A stretch of 5,515 nt of DNA from Pseudomonadota bacterium (GTDB lineage Bacteria > Pseudomonadota > Alphaproteobacteria > Rhizobiales > Devosiaceae). A model generated the notes under the pieces. It saw only the letters and a program-made list of their open reading frames with translations. It did no database searches and was not told the DNA's origin. The DNA is taken from positions 1-5,515 of the forward strand of contig JAEZBF010000337.1 in NCBI GenBank assembly GCA_023427545.1, given 5' to 3'. Made by a program: the position numbers and the translations under genes. This document shows, piece by piece, positions 1 through 5,515 of the stretch (positions within the stretch are counted from its first letter, which is position 1; every line of letters begins with the position of its first letter).

Positions 1-999
1 GTCCTGCGCTACCTGATCGAGCAGGTGCCGCGTCAGTTCGACCATCAGCCCCATGCGCGCGAGCAGCGGGATGAACGTGTCAGGGTAGACGATCCCGTGG
101 CGTGGGTGGTGCCAGCGGGCCAGCGCCTCGAACCCCACGTGCGCACCGTCCGAGAGGCGAACCTTCGTCTGGTAGTGGAAGCGGAACTCGCCGCGCCGGA
201 ACGCGCCGGGGATGTCGTCGGCCATCTCGTCCTCGGCCCGCCCGGCTTCCAGCATCGACCGATCGAGCTGGCACACGCCGCCGCCCTGCGACTTGGCGCG
301 GTAGAGGGCGCGGTCCGCGAGCATCTGGATGCGCGCCGCACTGGTGCCGTGCTCGGGGCAGAGCGCCACACCGATGCTGGCCCCGGTGGCGATCTCCATG
401 CCGTCGAAGTTCACGGGCAGCGACAGCTGGTTGTTGAGCTCCGCGAGCCGGACCTGCAGGGCCATGTCGCCGGCTTCATAGACGATGGCCGCGAACTCGT
501 CGCCCCCCAGCCGCGCCACCACGGCCTTGGTCCCCAGCGCCTCGCGCGTGCGCTTTGCGGCCGCGACCAGCACCGCATCTCCCGCGGCATGTCCGAAGCC
601 GTCGTTGATCGACTTGAAGCGATTGAGATCGAAGACGATCAGCCCGAACGGGCGGTTTCCGCCAACCGCAGCGGCCACAGCCTTGTGCATCTCTTCGTTG
701 AACCGCGCCCGGTTGCCCAGCCCGGTGAGGCTGTCCTCGTGCGCAAGGCGCGCAAGATCATGCCGCGCCGCCTCCGCCGCGGTGCGCTCGATGCGCAGGC
801 TCGCGCTGAGCCGCCGCATGAGCAGGGTGCCGACGACCAGCATGACCACAACGCTCGTCATCGACGTCAAAAGCGGCCATGGCGGCGATAGCGCGCCGGC
901 CACTACGTTGATGACGGTGAGGACGATCAGCGCCAGCAGCACAGTGGCGCTGGTGATGCTGGGCCGCCGGCGAGCTTTGTCAGTTGGGAGCGACCGCAT
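1..999 (-). CDS. Membrane-anchored GGDEF-EAL cyclic-di-GMP enzyme, C-terminus cut by the window edge
   Basis: Predicted to make and/or degrade the second messenger cyclic di-GMP at the inner membrane. I translated the minus strand from the ATG at 999; a TGA lies immediately upstream in frame, so this is the earliest start, although no clear Shine-Dalgarno is visible. 333 residues are present with no stop. Residues 15-37 and 42-62 are two hydrophobic segments separated by a short proline-containing turn, flanked by basic residues, suggesting a membrane hairpin with both ends cytoplasmic and almost no periplasmic sensor. The GGDEF domain covers about 85-245: DSLTGLGNR at 89-97, metal-binding Asp at 124 in DLNRFK, intact GGDEF at 165-169. 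The inhibitory I-site (RxxD) is absent: the Arg and Asp positions are Gly and Ala. The EAL domain begins near 258, with YQTKV and the EAL motif (291-293) in FEALARW; the rest lies outside the window. The cyclase half looks active; phosphodiesterase activity cannot be judged. Confidence 0.93.
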   Translation of the reverse strand, partial: MRSLPTDKARRRPSITSATVLLALIVLTVINVVAGALSPPWPLLTSMTSVVVMLVVGTLLMRRLSASLRIERTAAEAARHDLARLAHEDSLTGLGNRARFNEEMHKAVAAAVGGNRPFGLIVFDLNRFKSINDGFGHAAGDAVLVAAAKRTREALGTKAVVARLGGDEFAAIVYEAGDMALQVRLAELNNQLSLPVNFDGMEIATGASIGVALCPEHGTSAARIQMLADRALYRAKSQGGGVCQLDRSMLEAGRAEDEMADDIPGAFRRGEFRFHYQTKVRLSDGAHVGFEALARWHHPRHGIVYPDTFIPLLARMGLMVELTRHLLDQVAQD

Positions 1000-1113
1000 T
1001 CAGGTGTCCAGTACGCCTGCGAGCAGGGAGGTTCTGACACTAGGAATGGCCTATTAAGATACTCCCAACCCGATATGGTTGCCCAAACGTAGCGCTGCTC
1101 CTTCTGCGTGCGA

Positions 1114-3135
1114 TCAACTGCCCGATTCCAGCCAGCGCACCTGCTCGGACGTCAGCGCGATCTCGGTTGCCGCAAGACTGTTGTCGAGCTCATCGAGACT
1201 GCGCGGCCCGATCAGCGGGATCACCGGGAACGGCTGCGCCAGCACATAGGCGAGCGCCACCTGGATCGGCTCCCGTCCGAGCTGCCGCGCCAGTTCGATG
1301 GCGCGGTCGCGCCGGCCGAAGTTCTTCTCGGAGTACCAGACCCGCTCGATCTCCTCGTCGTCGTGCTTGTCCCGGCCCGCCCGTTCGGTGAAGAAGCCGC
1401 GGCCCTGGCTCGACCAGGCGAAGTCCGGGATCTGCCGCTCGCGCAGCCAGGCCTTCCACGTGTCGTCGGAGCAGGCGACGCACCCGGCCCAGATCGGGTC
1501 CAGCATTTCGGCCAGCGAGAAGTTGTTGGAGAGCGCGCCGGGCGCCTGCTTGCCCGTGCGCTGCGCGTAGGCGATCGCTTCGTCCATGCGCTCGCGCGTC
1601 CAGTTCGAGCCGCCGAAGATGCCGCGGATGCGCCCCGCCTTCACCTCGGCGTTCATGGCGTCGACGAACTCACCGACCGGCACCTCGGGGTTGTCGCGGT
1701 GCATGAAGTAGACGTCGACGTAATCCGTCTGCAGCCGCTCAAGCGACTGCGTGAGCTGCCTGGCGATGACATCGGGATAGACCAGCGGCGAGTGGGCGCC
1801 CTTGCCGATCAGGACCAGCTCGGAACGGTGTAGGCCACGGCTGGTGTGCCAGTTGCCGAAGTTGGTTTCGGTCTTGCCTGCGCCATAGACCCACGCCGTG
1901 TCGAACAGGTTGCCGCCGCGCTCGTAGAAGGCGTCGAGCATGATCGTGGCCGGGGCGAAGGTCTCGAAGTACTCGAAGCCGAGCGCGACCTTCGATGTCT
2001 GCTTGCCGAGCCCCGGTACCAGCATCCGCGGGAGCTGCTCGCCGCGCCGCTCGAGCTTGTCTCCGGTGATCGTCAGCCTCCGTCGCGACGGCGTCTCGAT
2101 GTCGTAGACCAGCCCGGCATCCGCGCGCCACTTGTCGAGCACCCGCAGCGTCCCAAGGCTCTCCGCCCAGCTCATCCCTGGGGATGTGAACTCAAGCTGC
2201 CCTGCCCGGATCGCGGCCGCGGCGGCATCGGCTTCGAACGAATAGAGGTGCCCAACGTCCCCGGTCGTCACCGTCTCGCGCGTGCCGTTGCTCCGGATGA
2301 TGTTGATCGTGCCCGGCCCGCCGTCGCGATTGCCGCCGGCGAACCAGAAGTCGGGCACCTCTATCCGCCCGGTCGTGCCGAGGATGCGCAGTACGTTTTC
2401 CTGTTGCACCGAGACCGAGCAGCTGACTTCGGCGACGATGCCGCCCGGGAAGTGCAGCACCGCCGAGGCCCACTCATCGACGCCGGATTGCCCGAGATGC
2501 GCAACGCCCTGCACCTTATCGGGCTCGGCGAACGGCTTGCCCGTTGCGGCGCCAGCGATCAGCCGCGACATCGATACCGGGTAACCGCCGACGTCGAGGA
2601 TGCCCCCGCCGGCGAGATCGTTTGCGTAGAGCCGGTGCTCGGGCATGAAGCGCGGCATCGCGAAGCCGAAGCTCGACTTCACCATCCGCACCTCACCGAT
2701 CGCGCCCGACTTGATCAGGTCGATGAGCTTCTGCGCGGCGGGATGCAGCCGGTACATGAAGGCTTCGCCCAGGAACGTGCCGGCCTTTCGCGCCGCGTGC
2801 ATCATCGCGCTGGCGTCGGCAGCCGTGAGCGCCATCGGCTTTTCGACCAGCACGTGCTTGCCGGCGCGCGCTGCCTTGATCCCCCATTCGGCGTGGCCGG
2901 GATGGGGCGTTGCGATGTAAACCGCCTCTACCTCGGGATCGGCGATCAGCGCGTCGTAGCCATCGACGACCCGCACGCCCGGAAAGTTCTGCGCCAGCTC
3001 CGGGTTTTGCGGGTTGCGCGTGCCGATCGCGACCAGCAGGCCGGTCCTGGAGTTCTTCACACCGGCGGCGAAAGCCTGGGCGATACCGCCCGGGCCGATG
3101 ATGCCCCAGCGGAGCTTTGACGCGTCTGCGCTCAT
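1114..3135 (-). CDS. Fusion protein: Gfo/Idh/MocA oxidoreductase plus aldo/keto reductase
   Basis: One uninterrupted 673-residue frame joins two soluble NAD(P)-dependent oxidoreductases. Residues 7-345 are a Gfo/Idh/MocA enzyme: Rossmann motif GPGGIA at 14-19, the EKP motif at 98-100 with the usual catalytic/cofactor Lys99, and DVGGY at 181-185, whose Asp and Tyr match the glucose-fructose oxidoreductase/dihydrodiol dehydrogenase type rather than the D-x-x-x-H inositol dehydrogenase type. After a basic linker (about 348-375), residues 376-673 are an aldo/keto reductase with a plausible full tetrad: Asp412, Tyr417, Lys445, His479. Further family marks are FGGSNW at 507-512 and the cofactor segment GPRSLDEL at 643-650. 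No signal peptide or membrane segment is seen. ATG 3135 is the only normal start after the upstream in-frame TAG, with GAAGAAG 8 bases before it. Substrate is not readable; a sugar or sugar-like keto/alcohol compound is an inference from the families. The GGDEF-EAL gene follows after 114 bases. Confidence 0.93.
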   Translation of the reverse strand: MSADASKLRWGIIGPGGIAQAFAAGVKNSRTGLLVAIGTRNPQNPELAQNFPGVRVVDGYDALIADPEVEAVYIATPHPGHAEWGIKAARAGKHVLVEKPMALTAADASAMMHAARKAGTFLGEAFMYRLHPAAQKLIDLIKSGAIGEVRMVKSSFGFAMPRFMPEHRLYANDLAGGGILDVGGYPVSMSRLIAGAATGKPFAEPDKVQGVAHLGQSGVDEWASAVLHFPGGIVAEVSCSVSVQQENVLRILGTTGRIEVPDFWFAGGNRDGGPGTINIIRSNGTRETVTTGDVGHLYSFEADAAAAAIRAGQLEFTSPGMSWAESLGTLRVLDKWRADAGLVYDIETPSRRRLTITGDKLERRGEQLPRMLVPGLGKQTSKVALGFEYFETFAPATIMLDAFYERGGNLFDTAWVYGAGKTETNFGNWHTSRGLHRSELVLIGKGAHSPLVYPDVIARQLTQSLERLQTDYVDVYFMHRDNPEVPVGEFVDAMNAEVKAGRIRGIFGGSNWTRERMDEAIAYAQRTGKQAPGALSNNFSLAEMLDPIWAGCVACSDDTWKAWLRERQIPDFAWSSQGRGFFTERAGRDKHDDEEIERVWYSEKNFGRRDRAIELARQLGREPIQVALAYVLAQPFPVIPLIGPRSLDELDNSLAATEIALTSEQVRWLESGS

Positions 3136-3143
3136 TCGTTCTG

Positions 3144-3150
3144 CTTCTTC
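3144..3150 (-). promoter_or_regulatory. Likely ribosome binding site of the fusion oxidoreductase
   Basis: On the minus strand GAAGAAG stands 8 bases before the ATG at 3135. It is purine-rich and suitably spaced, though not a perfect AGGAGG. It supports the ATG, and the upstream in-frame codons back to the TAG at 3178-3180 contain no ATG, GTG or TTG. Confidence 0.5.
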
Positions 3151-3255
3151 TCGTGCGGGAATTGAGGGTGGCGCACGCTATGACGCCCGCCCAATCGAGG
3201 GAAGCGTCCCCGCGCTGTCATTGACCGCAATATTCGTTCGGCCCGGGCCCCCGTC

Positions 3256-3270
3256 TCCCTCTCGGAGGGA
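3256..3270. repeat. Short perfect inverted repeat in the divergent intergenic region
   Basis: TCCCTC, a 3-base TCG loop, then GAGGGA form a perfect 6-bp hairpin. It lies between the leftward oxidoreductase gene and the rightward tRNA promoter, just before the first TTGACC box. No T-run follows, so it is not a classical terminator; it could be an operator or chance in GC-rich DNA. A 10-bp palindrome, GGCCCGGGCC, sits just to its left at 3240-3249. Confidence 0.3.
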
Positions 3271-3276
3271 TGCGCC

Positions 3277-3313
3277 TTGACCCTTGACCCGCGCGCGCGT
3301 TTTATGGTCTATC
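3277..3313 (+). promoter_or_regulatory. Candidate sigma-70-type promoter for the tRNA-Val pair
   Basis: Two copies of TTGACC (3277-3282 and 3284-3289) match the -35 consensus in five of six positions. Downstream, a locally AT-richer patch in otherwise GC-rich DNA (TTTATG at 3301-3306, TCTATC at 3308-3313) offers weak -10 candidates with 18-base spacing to the first and second box respectively. The location, about 40 bases before the first tRNA, is right for a stable-RNA promoter. The -10 match is poor (three of six), so which box is used is open. Confidence 0.4.
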
Positions 3314-3350
3314 GCGCCGTCGGCGGGGTCGCCTGCCGGTACCGAGAGAT

Positions 3351-3425
3351 GGGTGTATAGCTCAGCGGGAGAGCACTACCTTGACATGGTAGGGGTCACA
3401 GGTTCAATCCCTGTTACACCCACCA
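3351..3425 (+). tRNA. tRNA-Val, anticodon GAC
   Basis: A complete 75-base cloverleaf folds by hand. The acceptor stem is GGGTGTA with TACACCC. The D-stem is GCTC/GAGC with loop AGCGGGA. The anticodon stem is CTACC/GGTAG, with loop TTGACAT giving anticodon GAC (valine, reading GUC and GUU). The variable loop has 5 bases. The T-stem is ACAGG/CCTGT with loop TTCAATC. The discriminator is A, and CCA (3423-3425) is encoded. All stems pair without mismatch. It is the first of two tandem valine tRNAs and shares most of its sequence with the second. Confidence 0.98.
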
Positions 3426-3440
3426 TCTCTCTGATCTGCA

Positions 3441-3454
3441 ACGCCTTTTGGCGT
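3441..3454 (+). repeat. Small hairpin in the spacer between the two tRNAs
   Basis: ACGCC, loop TTTT, GGCGT form a perfect 5-bp stem in the 40-base spacer between the tRNA genes. With no T-run after it, it is unlikely to terminate transcription; it may help present the precursor to tRNA-processing nucleases. Short enough to be chance. Confidence 0.3.
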
Positions 3455-3465
3455 CCCGTTAGGAT

Positions 3466-3540
3466 GGGTGCGTAGCTCAGCGGGAGAGCATCGCCTTCAC
3501 ACGGCGGGGGTCACAGGTTCAATCCCTGTCGCACCCACCA
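3466..3540 (+). tRNA. tRNA-Val, anticodon CAC
   Basis: A complete 75-base cloverleaf. The acceptor stem is GGGTGCG with CGCACCC. The D-stem is GCTC/GAGC. The anticodon stem is TCGCC/GGCGG, with one T-G wobble at its outer pair, and loop TTCACAC gives anticodon CAC (valine, reading GUG). The variable loop has 5 bases. The T-stem is ACAGG/CCTGT with loop TTCAATC. The discriminator is A, and CCA (3538-3540) is encoded. The D-arm and T-arm are identical to the tRNA 40 bases upstream; differences lie in the anticodon arm and in two paired acceptor positions, which suggests tandem duplication followed by divergence. Confidence 0.98.
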
Positions 3541-3590
3541 TCCTCCACCGGCATTCTGCAGCAGGGTCTCGTTGAACGCCCCGTTGGCTT

Positions 3591-3617
3591 CGGGTCCAGC
3601 GGGCTGGACTGAACCCG
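3591..3617 (+). repeat. Hairpin between tRNA-Val(CAC) and recQ
   Basis: GTCCAG (3594-3599), loop CGGG and CTGGAC (3604-3609) form a perfect 6-bp stem. Outer CGG at 3591-3593 can pair with CCG at 3615-3617 across a bulge. It lies about 50 bases past the tRNA 3' end and 23 bases before the first recQ ATG. There is no T-tract, so a role as an intrinsic terminator is doubtful; it could be a weak pause, processing or leader structure. Confidence 0.4.
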
Positions 3618-3639
3618 GCTTGCTCCCATCGCCGCAGGT

Positions 3640-5481
3640 ATGGTCCAACGGGCCATGTCCGCCATCGCCCAGAATCGCCCCCTCGCCCCGCCCGATCCAC
3701 ACCACGTCCTGCGCGAGGTCTTTGGCCATGCCGGTTTCCGCGGCAAGCAGCAGGACGTCGTGGAGCACGTGGTCGGCGGCGGCGATGCCGTCGTGCTCTT
3801 CCCCACCGGCGCGGGAAAGTCGGTGTGCTACCAGGTGCCCGCGCTCTGCCGTACCGGCGTTGCGCTGGTGGTATCGCCGCTGATCGCCCTGATGCGCGAT
3901 CAGGTCGAGGCGCTGCGCCAGGCCGGCGTCGCTGCCGCCGCACTCAACTCTTCGATGACGCCCGAGGAAACGCGCATCGTGCGCGAAGACCTGCGGGCCG
4001 GCCGCCTCAAGCTGCTCTACGCCGCGCCCGAACGTGTCACCCTCGCCAGCTTCGCCGACATGATGCGCGGCATCGACGTGGCGTTGATCGCCATCGACGA
4101 GGCACACTGCGTCAGCCAGTGGGGCCACGACTTCCGGCCCGAGTATCGCGCCCTCTCCCGGCTGACGGAGATGTTCCCGGGCGTCCCGCGGATAGCCCTC
4201 ACCGCCACCGCCGACCCGCTCACCCAGAAGGACATCATCGAGCGGCTGGGGCTCGGCGACGCCCGGCTCTTCGCCAGCAGCTTCGACCGGCCCAACATCG
4301 CCTACTCGATCGTCCCCAAGGACAACGGAAAGAAGCAGCTGCTTGCCTTCCTCGCCAGCCAGAAAGGCAACAGCGGCATCGTCTATTGCCTCTCGCGCAA
4401 CAAGGTGGAAACGACCGCTGAGTGGCTCAACAGGCACGACGTGCGCGCCCTGCCCTACCACGCCGGCATGAGCGCCGCCGATCGCAGCGCCAATCAGGAC
4501 GCCTTCCTCACCGAGGACGGGCTCTGCCTTGTCGCGACGGTTGCCTTCGGCATGGGCATCGACAAGCCCGACGTACGCTACGTTGCTCACCTCGACCTGC
4601 CCTCCTCGATCGAAGCCTATTACCAGGAGACCGGCCGCGCCGGCCGCGACGGCCTGCCCGCCGAAGCCTGGCTCGCCTACGGCCAGGGCGATGCCACGCT
4701 GCGCCGCAAGATGATCGCCGAGGGCAACGCGCCCGAGGAGATCAAGCGCATGGAGCGCAGCAAGCTCGATGCCTTGCTATCGCTCTGCGAAACCACCGCC
4801 TGCCGCCGCAAGACCATCCTCGCGCATTTCGGCGAGCACCACCCCGGCGATTGCGGCAACTGCGATACGTGCCGCACGCCCGCCGAAACCTGGGACGCCA
4901 CCCAGGCCGCGATCAAGGCGCTCGCCGCGGTCTACCGCACCGGGCAGCGCTTCGGCGCCGGTCACATCATTGATGTACTGATGGGCAAGGAAACCGAGCG
5001 GGCCATCTCGAACGACCACCATACGCAGCCCGTCTTCGGCGCCGGCCGCGACCTCGACGTGGCTGCCTGGCGTTCCGTATTCCGCCAGCTCAGCGCCCTT
5101 GGCCTGCTGACCACGGCGGAGTTCGGCACCCTTCAGCTCACGCCCGACGCACGCGCGGTGTTCAAGGGCGAGCGCACGCTGAGGCTGCGCCGCGACCTGC
5201 CCCGCAAGCGCGCGGAGGTCCGGCGCTCCCTGGAGCGCAGCGCCGGTCTGAACGAAGCGGCGGCGGCGCGCTTTGAAGCGCTACGGGCCGAACGCGCCCG
5301 GCTGGCGCGGCAGCAGGGCATCCCGCCCTACCTTGTTTTCCACGACACCACCCTGCGCGCCATGGCCATGGAGCGCCCCGCCACCCTCGCCGACATGCGA
5401 GACCTCCCCGGCATGGGCGAGACCAAGCTGCAGCGCTACGGCGATGCGTTCCTCGCCGTGCTGCGGGAAAACGCGCAATAG
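3640..5481 (+). CDS. recQ: ATP-dependent DNA helicase RecQ
   Basis: A 613-residue superfamily 2, 3'-5' DNA helicase, about the usual bacterial length; the family unwinds recombination and stalled-fork intermediates. Helicase motifs in order: FRGKQ (33-37), Walker A PTGAGKS (55-61), DEAH box (153-156), the RecQ aromatic loop CVSQWGHDFRPEY (157-169), ALTATA (186-191), YHAG (273-276), VAFGMGIDKPDVR (301-313) and the arginine-finger motif QETGRAGRDG (329-338). The zinc site is Cys388, 405, 408 and 411, with the same spacing as E. coli RecQ; Cys383 is extra. A winged-helix (RQC) region covers about 415-510, and an HRDC domain about 533-611 completes the canonical three-part layout. Start: a TGA lies in frame at 3610-3612, leaving ATG 3640 or ATG 3655 (residue 6). 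Neither has a good Shine-Dalgarno: AGG is only one base before 3640 and too far from 3655. The tRNA-Val pair lies just upstream, without a clear terminator between. Confidence 0.98.
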   Translation: MVQRAMSAIAQNRPLAPPDPHHVLREVFGHAGFRGKQQDVVEHVVGGGDAVVLFPTGAGKSVCYQVPALCRTGVALVVSPLIALMRDQVEALRQAGVAAAALNSSMTPEETRIVREDLRAGRLKLLYAAPERVTLASFADMMRGIDVALIAIDEAHCVSQWGHDFRPEYRALSRLTEMFPGVPRIALTATADPLTQKDIIERLGLGDARLFASSFDRPNIAYSIVPKDNGKKQLLAFLASQKGNSGIVYCLSRNKVETTAEWLNRHDVRALPYHAGMSAADRSANQDAFLTEDGLCLVATVAFGMGIDKPDVRYVAHLDLPSSIEAYYQETGRAGRDGLPAEAWLAYGQGDATLRRKMIAEGNAPEEIKRMERSKLDALLSLCETTACRRKTILAHFGEHHPGDCGNCDTCRTPAETWDATQAAIKALAAVYRTGQRFGAGHIIDVLMGKETERAISNDHHTQPVFGAGRDLDVAAWRSVFRQLSALGLLTTAEFGTLQLTPDARAVFKGERTLRLRRDLPRKRAEVRRSLERSAGLNEAAAARFEALRAERARLARQQGIPPYLVFHDTTLRAMAMERPATLADMRDLPGMGETKLQRYGDAFLAVLRENAQ

Positions 5482-5491
5482 CCATCGGCGG

Positions 5492-5509
5492 GATCGGAGT
5501 TCTCCGATC
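5492..5509 (+). terminator. Hairpin after recQ, possible terminator
   Basis: GATCGGAG and CTCCGATC form a perfect 8-bp inverted repeat around TT (a 7-bp stem if a 4-base loop is required), starting 11 bases after the recQ stop. Position and strength fit a terminator, but the six bases seen after it are GAAATG and lack a T-run; the window then ends. It could equally be a repeat or an operator for the next gene. Confidence 0.45.
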
Positions 5510-5515
5510 GAAATG

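Noticed and set aside
25..891. A 288-codon open frame on the plus strand
   Set aside because: It lies opposite the GGDEF-EAL gene, whose frame carries clear catalytic motifs. The plus-strand product is low in family-like features and rich in Arg, Ala, Gly and His, as expected for the antisense of a GC-rich gene.
1066..1081. CAACC/GGTTG inverted repeat in the gap after the fused oxidoreductase
   Set aside because: Only a 5-bp stem with a 6-base loop and no T-run on the minus strand; not enough to call a terminator.
1108..1833. A 241-codon open frame on the plus strand
   Set aside because: Antisense to the aldo/keto reductase half and without family motifs.
1846..3120. A 424-codon open frame on the plus strand
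   Set aside because: Entirely antisense to the fused oxidoreductase. No recognisable motif; long antisense frames are expected with this GC content.
3284..3475. A 63-codon plus-strand frame containing GVTGSIPVTPT
   Set aside because: It is the sense-strand translation of the first tRNA-Val gene, another well-known false protein pattern.
3351..3540. tRNA pair as an integration site for a mobile element
   Set aside because: tRNA 3' ends often serve as attachment sites, but no integrase is present and the shared 3' sequence is explained by the two tRNAs being paralogues; recQ follows directly.
3497..3943. A 148-codon minus-strand frame ending in GATGIEPVTPAV
   Set aside because: This ending is a familiar false protein signature produced by translating tRNA genes backward; the rest is antisense to recQ.
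3511..4590. A 359-codon open frame on the minus strand, running from recQ into the second tRNA
   Set aside because: Antisense to recQ over most of its length, and its C-terminal WVRQGLNL is the reverse translation of a tRNA T-arm.
3825..4973. Arginine-rich plus-strand frames inside recQ (3825-4421 and 4422-4973)
   Set aside because: They are out-of-frame readings of recQ, whose own frame is complete with all helicase motifs.

Overview
The window is GC-rich DNA (roughly two thirds G+C by eye) from what is probably an alphaproteobacterium. This rests on the base composition, the GC-rich third codon positions, a TTGACC-type promoter element before the tRNAs, and the general character of the proteins. 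The order cannot be settled from the sequence; Hyphomicrobiales or Sphingomonadales are guesses. There is no integrase, transposase, CRISPR array, phage gene or toxin-antitoxin pair. It looks like ordinary chromosome.

Layout, left to right. (1) Bases 1-999, minus strand: a membrane-anchored cyclic-di-GMP enzyme with a GGDEF domain followed by an EAL domain, cut by the left edge so that most of the EAL domain is missing. (2) Bases 1000-1113: a short gap with no convincing terminator or promoter. (3) Bases 1114-3135, minus strand: one 673-residue reading frame that joins a complete Gfo/Idh/MocA-type NAD(P) oxidoreductase to a complete aldo/keto reductase. This is the most unusual gene here. (4) Bases 3136-3350: a gap between divergent transcription units, holding a small hairpin and a candidate tRNA promoter with two TTGACC boxes. 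(5) Bases 3351-3540, plus strand: two tandem valine tRNA genes, anticodons GAC and CAC, near-copies of each other and both with encoded CCA. (6) Bases 3541-3639: a leader able to form nested inverted repeats. (7) Bases 3640-5481, plus strand: a full-length RecQ DNA helicase with helicase, zinc, winged-helix and HRDC regions. (8) Bases 5482-5515: a perfect hairpin after recQ that may be its terminator.

The genes do not form one pathway. The left half reads leftward (oxidoreductase, then the c-di-GMP enzyme, separated by 114 bases, so co-transcription is possible but unproven). The right half reads rightward (tRNA-Val pair, then recQ). The tRNAs and recQ could share read-through transcription because no strong T-tract terminator lies between them. 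I see no strong case for a wholly new system. The fused double oxidoreductase, which could couple an oxidation and a reduction on a sugar-like substrate, is the best candidate for follow-up.
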